Positions 21,421 through 32,585 of a stretch of DNA of 64,000 nucleotides are shown in pieces. The notes below the pieces were generated by a model, which saw only the letters and a program-made list of their open reading frames with translations, was not told the origin of the DNA and made no database searches. The number at the start of each line of letters is the position of its first letter. The stretch's first letter is position 1. Position numbers and translations under genes: made by a program. The stretch comes from Xylogone sp. PMI_703 (taxonomy: Eukaryota; Ascomycota; Leotiomycetes). The stretch is from NCBI GenBank assembly GCA_021399445.1, contig JAJTUQ010000002.1, positions 5,828,001-5,892,000 of the forward strand, written 5' to 3'.

Positions 21421-24028
21421 TCAAGGCATTATACCCATGCCCATATTCATATTCATCGTTGAATCCCATTCCTGCCAATCAAAGTCTCCTACACCAACTG
21501 CTTCACTCAGTCCAGGAGTAGTCCCTGGTGGTAGCGACATAAGCTCAGGATGGCTTTGATGTTCCTCTGGAATAACATCATCACCATATGAATTGAGGCC
21601 ATCATTAGTATCATCGTCAACTGAGATTATCGGATCGTCTTGCTGGTACATTTTTGAGACTCGCTCTCCGCAGACACAATAATCCGATGACACTCTTTGT
21701 GAGGGGAAGAAAGCATGACTATCCCAGCCCACGATACCCCACGCCTTCCTCCTTGTTCTGCTAAGTATGGCCCATGCGTCTTTTCCTGCGCCCGAGAGCC
21801 GACGACTTGGTGGATTGCTTGGACTTACGATTCCTTCGTCCACTTGGTATAGATTGAATATAAGGTCAACTAATCCGCGGGATTCGTCCGCTTCGTCGCT
21901 GTAGGGATATTGGAGGAGGTCGGCGAGGAGTAGAGATAGTGGTTGTAAAGGCTGGTATGTTCCCGGATACATCCAATGGAAAGGATCCGAGATTGGATCT
22001 GAACAGAGACGGTAGAAGAGATAGAGGAAAGACTGAGCATGAAGGATCGCACTTAAATAGATCAAAGCCGTTAGTATATGCTCATGAAGGGTTCTAGAAG
22101 GGTAAATTACCCTGATCGTATAGACGGGTTGAATGCTAAGGCTGGATCTCGGATAAGTGGGTGATAGAGAATACAGTAAGCTTTATGGACCATCAGATGG
22201 AGGAGAATTGCTGACCAAGAACAGAAAATCGAAACGTCTATATCATTTTTGTCCGGGTTAAGCTTCCATATTCTGGCAAATGTATGTGCTGATGCTGATA
22301 AATGTGGAATATTTGTTGAGCTTCGCCTCTCGCCGTAACTTTCCCCTTGATCTTGCACAGATTTGCTGCTGCTAAATGAAACGAGCTCCTTAGGTATAAG
22401 CCTTGCGATGGCCTTGCTGACATTGCTGGAGGGGGTCTTCAAATTCTTAACTGCTTCGTTTACTTGCTCGACGGATTGCAGGGCGTCTTCAAAATGCAGC
22501 CGAAGGATAGCCCGGATTTCTTTTGTTATGTGGTAGCGTTGCGATGCGACAAGAAACCGTACGTCAACTTGGAAAATGTCAGTATAATAAGCTTTTAGAG
22601 AATTGGCCCAAGGAATGAGTATTTACTATACTGCTCATCTGACAGTTCTCCTTGGTTTTGATAATAGGGAGATATCATTTTTGCATTAGCCATCTTTTCA
22701 TCAATGAAAAATGGAGAAAGACCAGAGGATGCTGATGCCATAACATCAACGTGAAGAATATACCACCAGAGCCTGCGTCTCATCTCTAGTTCCGCAACCG
22801 AGTAACCGGCTTCAGCTAAGTCTCTGTGCAAACCCATTCCCAAAGCAATTCGAAAAGCAGTACTGACATACTCTTCCGAGTCCGAAAAATCCTCTTCTCT
22901 CATAAACTGGCTTTGTGCAAAGATATAGGCCGCTAAGCTATATATACTTGGTGATCGAGGGAAGCCCGTCAAAGCAGCAGACATCGTAGTGGCGAAATGC
23001 ATGTCTCCCGGGCTTAGGTTTGTGGTATTATCACCTAGAACGGAGTTCAGTCGTGATGGTGGTACAGACACCACGCTTGCGAACAGGATCGATGCCAGGA
23101 GACAGACGAAACCGGGCTTTTTTCGTAGAAAAATACTGAAATGTGAGTTGTGTTTATCTGTTGACTTGATCTCTTGCCAAAAAGAGTCGAAGTCTTCAGC
23201 AAAAGTAGGCAAGTGTAACAAGGGAATGAGGGGGAAGATCGTGGCGAAGAACACATTACACAGTTTTTCACATATTTCCCTCTCTGGAAGCATTGCAACA
23301 ATGCAAGGAAGTTTGTAGCGGTCCCCACAGAATTTGCATTGAGAAGAGCTCAGTTTGGATTTCTGATAGGCGCTCCCAGTTATTTGATTTGCCCATTTAG
23401 AAACGGAGCCGAAGCCTTGTGATGGAATAGTCGCATTGCTTTGATTGAAATTATTGTACTGAGACTGTTAGGTATTCGGCTTCTAGAACGCGTTTGTATT
23501 TTGAAAGCACACCTCCGCCTGTATTGGATTTGCCCAGAATGTAGAACCAATGTAAGAAGAACGGCCACCGAATTCAGGAAAGAACTGGCCTCTTTCTCTA
23601 GATCCCCGATGTTGAGCTCCTGTCACAGAAAATCTAATATTAAAATCTCCGTCGAGTAGCGGAATATCCTGGTATTACAATGAAAGCCTACCTTCGGCAT
23701 GAGGTGAATGAGCCTCAGGAGCTGGCTCATATGAAACTCCTGGCTCTTGAATCTGCTGTGAAGACTGTCCCGTTAATGACAGTGTCAATGCAGCAGCTTC
23801 AGTGCTCGACGAAGCTGGAAGATTATCGGATTGCTCGGACACGGCTTCCTGATAGTAACTACACTCAATTCGCGCGGTAGTACAACGACTGCAAGCAGGG
23901 TGGACCTATCACAAAGAATCAGGATGAGAGACCAAAAGAGCTCATGAATGGAGATTTTGCACCTTGTCACAACGTACCCTGCGCTTCCGGCACGGTAAGC
24001 AACTGTTAACAGGTCGAAGCCTTTTCAT
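21421..24028 (-). CDS. Zn2Cys6 transcription factor with fungal_trans (MHR) domain
   Basis: This is a nuclear DNA-binding regulator. The start at 24028 gives MKRLRPVNSCLPCRKRRVRC, with cluster cysteines Cys10, 13, 20, 27, 30 and 37 (C-x2-C-x6-C-x6-C-x2-C-x6-C) split by an intron after codon 22. A Ser/Gln-rich linker, the GGRSSYIGSTFWA segment and then a middle homology region follow (PLIPLLHLPTF, AYIFAQSQFM, ALGMGLHRDL, RRRLWWYILHVD). The C-terminus is acidic and Met/Asn-rich. All junctions I tested, including the acceptors before YNNFNQSN, CTTATTATAC and TGCGATCC, stay in phase, so the gene looks intact. It is adjacent to the permease and catalase and on the same strand, so it may regulate that group; this is inference. 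Confidence 0.9.
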
Positions 24029-24585
24029 CGTCGCCTATAACTTCTCTGTTATATCTTGGGCTAAATAGATTCATTGAATCATCATAATAACGGGTTCCGC
24101 GGCTCGAAAAGCACTTATTTTAGGTTAAGAAGGACGGAGAATACGAGTATATTAAGGCCGAGCAAACTGATCAAGCCCTAACTACCGCAACCAATTGTGG
24201 TCCCGCAGCGGTGATCAATGCGCCCGCCCTCAGCCGCTCCCATGCTAAAATAGTGGTATAGACGGCAGAATCCGAATATGATACCCGCACATCCAGTATG
24301 AAATACTCGCAAATCTCTCTAGAACACGGGATTTAATGTGAAAAGTAATATGATGAGATACCGATTAATTATGCAGTACACGTCAAGCTGAGTTACGGCA
24401 GCTACATGAGTATAACCCATCGATACTTGTCAAGCAGACGACAAATAACTACGACTACCGTGATAGATAGTTTACAATCAATGATACATTTGTTACCTAA
24501 GACTATTTTTTGATTCTCGTATTCCAGTATTATTTGGGACCCTTCACAAAAATTAACGACGTGATATACTATCCAAGCCGGATAC
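24029..24585. other. Short intergenic interval, no gene seen
   Basis: This 557-bp stretch separates the catalase 3' end from the regulator start and should contain the regulator's promoter. CGG and CCGCGG triplets occur near 24100-24240 (for instance GGTTCCGCGGCTCG), as is common upstream of Zn2Cys6-controlled genes. No coding sequence is recognised. Confidence 0.45.
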
Positions 24586-26242
24586 TCAATGCCATGCAGT
24601 CTTCTGTGGGAGCTTTTGCTTTTCTGCAATCTTTGCTTCAGTAGATTTTTTCACCACATCCGCCATACTTTCATCAACTTTCGCGAACAGTTCTGTTTAG
24701 TGAAGATAAGTATCTAGTATCAAAAGGGACGCTTTCACCAGTTGAAACTCACCGTAGGCTCCTTCCCGTATCCAGGTCTCCTTAACATCTGCAAGGTTTC
24801 CAGATAGATTATCCACGAATCTTGATTGTGCCCCGGATTGTGTAGACATTACACGCCAGAGTGCTCTTGCCTGGTCGAAATCGTTAGACGAGACAGTCGA
24901 AGCAAAAGCAACGGGACATGTTATATAGGCTTGGTCAGGAGCGTCAGAATTCTGCTGTTTAGTTGCTTCATTATTACTGCTGACGAATTTCATGGGTTTG
25001 AGTCTGCTTCCAACGTAGTTTGGATCAGTACCATAGTTCTTCGTGAAATTCATTCGACCATCACGCTCCGTTGGGCAGTAGACTTGGCTTTTTGCTACAT
25101 TGGTTGGCAAAAACTGGTAATTGACTCCCAGTCTGTATCTTGCAGCATCGGGATAGGCAAACATCCTAGCCTGGAGCATGGGGTCTGGACTAGGTTCAAT
25201 TCCACGAACCATAGTGCTTGGACTAAAAGCCGCTTGTTCAATCTCTGCGAACCAGTTCTCTGGGTTTTTGTTGAGGACCATTCGTCCCACTTTTCGAAGA
25301 GGATACTGTTTGTGTGGCCACACCTTTGTCATATCAAAAATATCAACTGGTGCGTTGACTATGTCTGATGGATGAATGACTTGGATATACATCGTCCATG
25401 AGGGAGAGTCCCCTGAGCTGATGGCTTCTTGGAGATCAAGGAGATGCTTATCAGGACAAGTACCGGCAATATGGGCTCCTTCGGAGTCTGTATAATAGTG
25501 AATCCCTTGGTCCGTTTTAAAATGGATGCGGATATAATGATACGATCCATCCGATTTGGTGAATTTGTATGTGTTCCCACTGTAAGCATTGACATGCCGG
25601 ACCGAAGATGGGAGACCTCTGTCGCCAAATAGAAACATTAGAGCGTGAATGCTCTCTGGGTTGTTTATGTGAAAGTCCCAAAACATGTCTGCACTCGAAG
25701 AGTTGGTTCCAGGGTGTCTCTTATGGCTTCGATTCAATGAAGGAAATTTGACAGGGTCCCGAACGAAGAAAACAGGCTTAGAGCAAAAGTATTAGTATGT
25801 GGATTGGCTTATCTAGAGAACGATAACATACTTGATTATTGAATACCCAATCATTATTACCTTCAGTAGTCTTAAACTTGATAGCAAATCCTCTGAAATC
25901 TCGAACCGTATCCGCGGAGCCACGTTCAGGACCAACGGTAGAGATTCTACAGAGAACTTCTGTCTTATTTCCAATTCCATTCAAGAAAGCTGCATCTGTG
26001 AGATCGGAGATATCATCAGTAACCTCAAAATAACCTCGTGCTCCAGCCGCCTTCGCATGGACAGTCCTCTCGGGGATCCTCTCTCTTGAGAAATGAGCAA
26101 GATTTTCAATAAGTTGCGTACTTGTCAAAAGTACATAGCCGCCACCGGAACCAGTGGTTAATTGATCCACGGTATCATTTCTGGGAAGAGGACCGCCTTC
26201 AGCAAGAGTATAATAGGACTGACTATCAGCGGGAGCTGCCAT
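24586..26242 (-). CDS. Monofunctional haem catalase (small-subunit type)
   Basis: The enzyme dismutates H2O2 to water and oxygen. Exons 26242-25832, 25776-24753 and 24692-24586 give 513 residues in phase. The distal His is His62 in RERIPERTVHAKAAGARGYF, followed by the DFRGFAIKF and WVFNNQPVFFVRD segments. The proximal haem-binding Tyr lies in MFAYPDAARYRLGVNYQFLP. The length and absence of a C-terminal flavodoxin-like domain fit the small-subunit clade. The usual HRHRLG next to the proximal Tyr here reads ARYRLG, a mild deviation. An upstream in-frame ATG at 26341 would add 33 residues; I prefer MAAPADSQ because it matches catalase N-termini. No signal peptide is seen; peroxisomal targeting is not obvious (C-terminus KTAWH). 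Confidence 0.93.
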
Positions 26243-26562
26243 ATTTGATGCCTCTGAGGGATTGTTTTCAAGGAATGCGAATAATTGATGGTAATTAAGC
26301 AATGGAATTGTATTTTGAGAGTTCTTAAGCTGGGGTATCACACCTGGACAACTGGAGTGATGTAAACTTCACCACGGCTGGACTCTCAAGCTTAAGCAAC
26401 CAAACGAAGAATATTTGTATTAGACATGTCTCGACTGGAGAAACTACATCACCATATGCGTCACGCATTGCTAATTTTGTCTTATCGGAGCTGAATGATA
26501 ATGATCAACATCATAGCCAGATGCCGGGAAGCCGAAAGTTGATGCATATCGGCATGTGGAGA

Positions 26563-26584
26563 CCTCGCACGAGCTCGCGCGAGG
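26563..26584. promoter_or_regulatory. 22-bp near-perfect palindrome upstream of catalase
   Basis: CCTCGCACGAGCTCGCGCGA plus GG is a palindrome with a single mismatched pair. It lies about 320 bp upstream of the catalase start. Its core TCGCACGAGCTC is shared, with one or two changes, by sites upstream of the GMC oxidoreductase and the arrestin gene. Confidence 0.45.
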
Positions 26585-28249
26585 CGTCTCCTATCTTCGA
26601 GCGAGGCTAAATCCTAGCATCATACATCCCTTGTTATCTATTGCCAGCAACACGGGAGCCGGTACAGAAAGCCTTAACCAAGACAAGCAAATGAGTCGCC
26701 CCCAGGAATAGATGCATCGTGATTGCTAAGCAAATTGCCGCCCAGCTGTAACGCCATGTGAAAGGGGCGGACCAACTACCGTTCAACTCCCGTTGCAGGG
26801 AGGGATAAGACGGATGACAAGCCGGACCTACTTCAACGCCACTCTAGCAAGAATCGGATCGTGCGTAGATCTCACGAGTGTCTCTCAGATAAATGAGAGT
26901 ACTCAGTGACGTGCTACCATACTGCTGGCGCCTCAATTACTATACTTCTCTCCTGGTCCTTGTAGCAATGTAAGGGCGGGAAGTCGTTACTAACTCGAAA
27001 CAGTTCTTATCTCTCTAACAAATATGCAAACCTCTAAGGAGATCTTGATGCTTGAGGTCGGCTTCAACTCCGTATCCGTTATTCTCCTACTCTCAAATCG
27101 TTGCATCTAAGGTACCATCCTGAGTGGAACTACAGGATCCAGACCACCGAAAAATGCTCCCCGTAGCTGGTACCACTAATCTCCATATTGACGCACTTTG
27201 GATGCAGGGTTAGTTAGGTAAACAAGCACAATTATGACATGCAATCATTTCCCAAACCAAGACGTCAATTTGTAGTAATACAGCTCCATTCTGCACCAGT
27301 GTGACCAAGGAAAAAGATGTTCAGCATATGGCAGTCAGTCGGGACACAGTTTTAAGTACAAATGGTGCTGGTGCACTCCAGACATGTAGGTGAGCAATCT
27401 TTCAAATTATATTCAGTGCTCCATAGGTTCGAAAAGTCCAAAAAGTACCCTTGGCTCTGCCCCCGTTTCCGGAAGCGTCATTCTTTATCCTAAACTCGAA
27501 ATAATCAAAAGCAGTCATTTTAACACCGCAAGTTTTTTCCCCAAACCGAATAGTACCCGAAGTATAAATTATATTGCAAACATCATTACTTATATGAAAG
27601 CAATAGTAGTGCATTCTTCCGTTGTGGTATTTACTGTATGCAACCGATCCGTTCCCAGCTTGCGAAATGGGGAAATCGGAATCATCCAAGCATGGCCAAT
27701 CTCGGCACCCCGGGTGCATTAGCTGGTGGCCTAACATAACAGGGGTCGTTACCCGACTTCCTTTCCCACAACATGCACTCTCACTTGGTCCCGCAGACTG
27801 TAGAGGCTCCAATCCCTCCCCCTACGGATAAGCTGGGTATTAGCTGGATACATCTGATGGGGCCTAAGCTCTTGCCACAATGAGGGGCAGGGCGAGGGGA
27901 AGCTTATATGGATGGCACTACCGCCGGAAAGCTCCCCTGAGCAATCACCCTAAGAAGCTGGATCGGGAGAATAATCCCAATTCGAGAATCAAAAGAGGCA
28001 GCCGCTTGTAGAACAATTCTTAATCGTTATTTCTCGTATTATTTTGTCCAATAGAACCTCGCAAGAGGTCCATGCAGCAAAGATCTCCCCGCAGAGAGCT
28101 TTGGCCGATGCTTGCCTGTGTGAGTTCCCTAGTAGGGCGTCACGACCAAGACATGCAGCTCTTACCTGGTACAGTTGATCTGGCAATCGCGATGATCTAC
28201 ACCTGATCCACTATCCTGATGGACAACCCGATGTTCCCGTTCTAATTAG

Positions 28250-28263
28250 CCTCGTACGAGCTC
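28250..28263. promoter_or_regulatory. Palindromic site upstream of the GMC gene
   Basis: CCTCGTACGAGCTC contains the perfect palindrome CTCGTACGAG and matches the catalase-side element in 13 of 14 positions. It lies about 225 bp upstream of the GMC start codon. Confidence 0.4.
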
Positions 28264-28398
28264 AAACACAAGGATGGCTGAAAAGAAGTTTACGCAATCC
28301 TCATTCCCTTCGTCAAGCGTGCATGACGATTCTGTAATCCACGGGTCTAACCAAATCAGCTTACTGTGAAGAGTAGCAAGCAACTACAGTAATATACC

Positions 28399-28407
28399 TA
28401 TAAAAGG
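28399..28407 (+). promoter_or_regulatory. TATA box of the GMC oxidoreductase
   Basis: TATAAAAGG lies 80-88 bp upstream of the ATG at 28487, followed by a pyrimidine-rich leader with CCACCATGG-like start context (TTCACCATGGCA). This is the strongest core promoter in the window. Confidence 0.6.
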
Positions 28408-28486
28408 GTATTTATGACAGCCAGACCTATCTCCAGGATCTACTTCATCTTATACATCAGCTTTATCAATATAACTCTTATTCACC

Positions 28487-30229
28487 ATGGCAGCTCAAAA
28501 CGGAGCTCATTTTGACTTCATTATTGTCGGTGGCGGCACGGCAGGTAATACTGTTGCCGGCCGTCTTGCAGAGAATCCTAATGTCAACATCTTGGTTGTC
28601 GAAGCTGGTGTTGGCAATTCTCACGAAATTGAAGAAATTGTTACCCCTGCAATGGCTATGGATCTCCGCAACAGCAAGTATGACTGGGCCTACAAGACCA
28701 CAATGGTGAAGCGTGATGACTACGAACGCATCGAAAAGCCCAATACTCGTGGGAAAGCTCTAGGTGGTAGTTCTTCTCTCAACTACTTTACCTGGGTTCC
28801 TGGATGCAAGCCTACCTTCGACCGCTGGTGTGAATACGGAGGCCAGGAGTGGACTTGGGATCCTCTCTTGCCGTATCTACGTAAAAGTGCTACCTATCAT
28901 GATGATCCCAAGCTCTACCTGCCCGAGCTCAAAAAGATCGGTGCTGGTGGGCCAATACCTATCTCTCATGCAGAGCTCATTGACGAGATGCGGCCATTCC
29001 GGGAGAACCTTATCAAAGCCTGGACATCTATGGGCGAGCCTCTCAATGAAAATATCTATGATGGTGAGATGCATGGTCTCACTCACTGTGTCGACACTAT
29101 CTACAAGGGCCGACGTTCAGGCAGCTTTCTCTTCTTACAGAACAAACCTAACGTCACGATTATTTCCGAGGTTCACTCCAAGCGTCTGATCATTAATGAC
29201 GCCGACCGCACTTGCAAGGGTGTGACTGTAATCACACCTTCCGGTGGTGAGCTCAACTTCTACGCCACTCGTGAAGTCATCCTGTCACAGGGTGTCTTTG
29301 AGAGCCCAAAGTTACTCATGCTCAGCGGTATTGGCCCTGCTCATGAGTTGGCTAGACATGGCATCAATGTTATTGTTGATTCTCGCCACGTTGGCCAGAA
29401 CCTAATAGACCATCCTGGCGTTCCTTTCGTCTTGCGGGTGAAGGATGGATTTGGAATGGATGAAACGCTCCTTCGCAAGGGTGCTAAAAACCAAGCTGTA
29501 GTATCCGCTTACAAGAGAGACCACTCTGGGCCCATGGGTTCAGGCCTCTTGGAGATGGTGGGCTTTCCTCGTATCGATAAGTACCTAGAGAAAGATTCAA
29601 ACTACCGCAAGGCAAAAGCTGCCAACGGTGGACTTGATCCCTTCTCACCAGAGGGACAGCCACACTTCGAACTCGACTTCGTATGTATGTTCGGAAGTGC
29701 ATTCCAGTGGCACTTCCCTGCTCCTAAAGTAGGAGATCATATCACGGTAGTTGTTGACCTAGTTCGCCCCATATCCGATCCTGGAGAGGTAACGCTCAGT
29801 TCAGCTGATCCCTTGGTACAACCGAATATTAACCTCAACTTCTTCGCTGACGATCTTGATATCATCGCCATGCGAGAAGGTATCAGATTCAGTTACGACA
29901 TCCTTACCAAAGGTGAGGGTTTCAAGGACCTCGTCATTAGCGAGTATCCTTGGGAGATGCCACTTCACTCAGATGACGAGATGAAGAGAGCGGTGCTAGA
30001 CCGCTGCCAGACTGCATTTCACCCATGTGGCACGGCACGTCTTTCCAAGAGCATTGAGCAGGGTGTAGTTGATCCCAAGCTCAAGGTTCACGGTATCAAA
30101 AATCTCCGTGTTATAGATGCCTCTATCATGCCTGTCATCCCCGATTGCCGTATTCAAAACTCAGTTTACATGATTGGTGAGAAGGGTGCTGATATGATTA
30201 AGGCTGAACACAAGGATCTCTATCATTAA
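28487..30229 (+). CDS. GMC-family FAD oxidoreductase (alcohol/choline-type)
   Basis: A single intronless frame encodes 580 residues, standard for GMC oxidoreductases that oxidise primary or aryl alcohols, choline or sugars using FAD. The N-terminal FAD motif is DFIIVGGGTAGNTVAGRLAE, then GKALGGSSSLNYFTW and SQGVFESPKLLMLSGIGP. The active-site His is His512 in AFHPCGTARL. At the second catalytic position, where many members have Asn or His in a GNTNAPT-like stretch, this protein reads IPDCRIQNSVYMIGEK, placing Gln557-Asn558 there. No signal peptide is present, so it is probably intracellular or peroxisomal. Codon choice (many GGT, CTC, AAG) and a strong TATA box suggest high expression. The catalase lies divergently upstream. 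Confidence 0.92.
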   Translation: MAAQNGAHFDFIIVGGGTAGNTVAGRLAENPNVNILVVEAGVGNSHEIEEIVTPAMAMDLRNSKYDWAYKTTMVKRDDYERIEKPNTRGKALGGSSSLNYFTWVPGCKPTFDRWCEYGGQEWTWDPLLPYLRKSATYHDDPKLYLPELKKIGAGGPIPISHAELIDEMRPFRENLIKAWTSMGEPLNENIYDGEMHGLTHCVDTIYKGRRSGSFLFLQNKPNVTIISEVHSKRLIINDADRTCKGVTVITPSGGELNFYATREVILSQGVFESPKLLMLSGIGPAHELARHGINVIVDSRHVGQNLIDHPGVPFVLRVKDGFGMDETLLRKGAKNQAVVSAYKRDHSGPMGSGLLEMVGFPRIDKYLEKDSNYRKAKAANGGLDPFSPEGQPHFELDFVCMFGSAFQWHFPAPKVGDHITVVVDLVRPISDPGEVTLSSADPLVQPNINLNFFADDLDIIAMREGIRFSYDILTKGEGFKDLVISEYPWEMPLHSDDEMKRAVLDRCQTAFHPCGTARLSKSIEQGVVDPKLKVHGIKNLRVIDASIMPVIPDCRIQNSVYMIGEKGADMIKAEHKDLYH

Positions 30230-31145
30230 TTTAGGCATATGCTGGATTAACTTTCTGAAAATGACAAATTGAAACTTGTGGCATCATGCCTAGTTTAGTT
30301 AGTTTCTGTATGAAATTGAAGCTTTTGGAAAATGCCAATGTCTCAAGTAATATGTCTGCATCATGAATTACTTAGATCGATCTATATTAAAAAATAAAGC
30401 TGATCCTTATTTAACTCTTATCAGATCTCCATGTCTCCAGCAGGACTAAGTCTTCCTTAAATGAAAATCTCTCCCCCTCTTTACATTCACTTCCTAGTAC
30501 CCCTGAGCCTCTCACAGTGCGTTCATCCGGGATTATTTTTTTCTGGTTTGCTTTGTATATCGACTTCTTTGCTGTTTGTTGCCTTTGGTAAACAGCCCAG
30601 TCAGTTCCCCTTTAGGGCGTAGCTAATTTTTCAATTCTCGTCATTCAGCTAAAAATGCCAAGCTGGGCATCACGTCCCGTTTGCCTCCCTTCTAGAGTAT
30701 CATAGATGCTAGCCAGCCCATCAAATTAAGAATACAGTTTATAATCGGCAATGCAGTTCGCGCGAGCTCGCACGACCATTAGCAATGTCTCACTTAAAAG
30801 TCTAGTAAGGACCAGCAGAGAGAATGCTGACGTCAACTCCAAGGTAAGCTTTTGCATTTCATTCCGTGTGTTGCGCGTAGGACGGTTGAGGCCCGTAACA
30901 TCACGTTTATGACTCCAGAATATAAAACTGTGCTATCGACACATATTAAATGACATCTCAGAGCCACTTATGCTGGACATCAAGTTAACACCAGAAAAAC
31001 ACCTATCCAACTTCTTAACGCAATCATCAATTGAGCGGATTCAAAAAGCAGGATGGAGATGCTTTTAATAAATCCGCGACTAATCGACTTCTAGTATTCT
31101 TTAAGTGTATTACACCCGACCAAACCACAGACTGGTCGTCTGGCC
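30230..31145. other. Intergenic interval with a palindromic site
   Basis: No coding sequence is recognised. The region contains the palindrome at 30758-30775 and the arrestin promoter. A microsatellite-free AT-rich trailer follows the GMC stop codon. Confidence 0.5.
30758..30775. promoter_or_regulatory. Palindromic site upstream of the arrestin gene
   Basis: TCGCGCGAGCTCGCACGA is an 18-bp palindrome with one mismatched pair. It is the third example of TCGYRCGAGCTC in the window and lies about 370 bp upstream of the arrestin start codon. Confidence 0.4.
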
Positions 31146-32475
31146 ATGGCTCTTACCATAACACTATCAAGCGGTGGATCCTCAGAAGTTAAACCAGGGG
31201 AACTAATTTGCGGCACAGTAAAATTTGTCTCTAATAGTGAATGCTATGTCGAATCCGTTTCAATTTCCTTCATCGGTCAAACGATTGTGTCTCTCTCCCA
31301 GCAATCTACAACAGACTCATCAGCTCCCCACTCATCATGCGGAATCCTATTTCGACTTCATCTGATATTGCAGGGTTCACAGCAGTTCTATAGCAAAGGA
31401 ACCAAAGTATGGCCATTTGCTTTCATAATACCCTCCCACGCGACATTTACGCCAGGAGCGTCAGCAGAATTCTTCGAGTGCGAATCCCCTTGGAGAGGTT
31501 CAAGTGACGCTGAGACACTTCTACTACCTCCAAGTATGTTCTATAAGGCTGGTTTCACTTGTGCAGTACAGTACGGACTCCAGGCACGTTTAATACGACC
31601 ACCAACCGCGCACATGCTCGGATGGAATGACCTTTCTGCTTATACAGTTGTGAGACTGCGTCCCACTCCGACAATTGCTGATCATCCTGGCAACATGAGT
31701 AGCGGAGACTATCAATCTGTTGATCTAACTATAAGAGAGAGCGGGCATTGGAAAACGGTGTTCCCACGTCTCTCACTTGCCTCTACAGACAAATCTCATG
31801 AACCAAAATACCAACTAGATTCACGGCGGCAAATTACTTTATATGTATTCCTTCCGAGAACCATCCTGCAAAACAGCAGTTCTCCTGTTCAGGTCCTCTT
31901 GAGAGCTTCAGTACCCGATATCAATCAGCAACAGGAGAGTATATCTATTAGGAAATTCGATTTAGACCTTGTTCTTCATACGAAAGTACGGGCCAGTTGG
32001 AAACAAGAAACAAGTAATCGTCTTGTAGCTTTAATCCGGCATAATTATCAGAAGGAAATACCTCTTGTCTCACAATACCAGAATGGTGAGTCTCAGCAGC
32101 ATCAGTCTTTAATGCGCTTTCAGTACAAGATATTGACGTTCTCTAGAAACATTTAACGAACACATATATTCAATCAGCTTGGAAGGGAAAATGATGTCTT
32201 CTCTGAGCTTTGACATGCTGCCTGAGTTCTGCACATACAATATCTTCCGATCCTACACATTGAGATTTAAGCTCCAACTGAAGCACGGAAGGAAAAACAT
32301 CACCCTATTAAGACAAGACATCCCCATAAGCATATATGCTGCACAAACCTCTGAATTAAGGAATAAGGAGACTCCTGGAGTTGATCGAGATATTCGCTCC
32401 CTTTTCGAAGGCCGAGCGTTTCTGCCTTCTAGCGGCTCGGATGAATTTGATGGTCCTCCGCCAGACTACTGTTGA
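31146..32475 (+). CDS. Alpha-arrestin (ART-like ubiquitin-ligase adaptor)
   Basis: Alpha-arrestins link plasma-membrane permeases to the Rsp5/Nedd4-type ubiquitin ligase for endocytosis. Exons 31146-32085 and 32147-32475 join in phase (acceptor TTCTCTAG before AAACATTT) to give 422 residues. The N-terminal beta-sandwich begins ITLSSGGSSEVKPGELICG with VKFVSNSECYVESVSISF. WPFAFIIPSHATF is the conserved arrestin_N strand, and the second domain includes the segment ending YNIFRSYTLRFKLQLKHG. The extreme C-terminus reads DGPPPDYC, a PPxY (PPDY) motif that would bind WW domains. The protein is short for a fungal ART and has only one PPxY. Several permeases lie in this window, but any target relation is speculation. 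Confidence 0.88.
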
Positions 32476-32585
32476 TAGAAGCAGTTACGGCAATAAGAAG
32501 TGTGTAAACATAATAAAGTCAATAAATATCTGATTTATTTCAATATTTCAAATATCTGGTGGTCGTGACTCGTACGACATATCTT

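Larger units (their letters stand above)
26243..28486. other. Divergent intergenic region between catalase and GMC oxidoreductase
   Basis: These 2.2 kb separate two divergently transcribed oxidative genes. A 136-codon minus-strand frame at 27402-27812 has no family resemblance, a weak start and no splice partner, so I do not call it. Two palindromic sites (26563-26584 and 28250-28263) share the core TCGYRCGAGCTC. A TATA box precedes the GMC gene. Confidence 0.5.

Noticed and set aside
27402..27812. 136-codon minus-strand frame between catalase and GMC gene
   Set aside because: It has no recognisable domain, signal peptide or splice context, and it lies in a promoter-rich divergent region.
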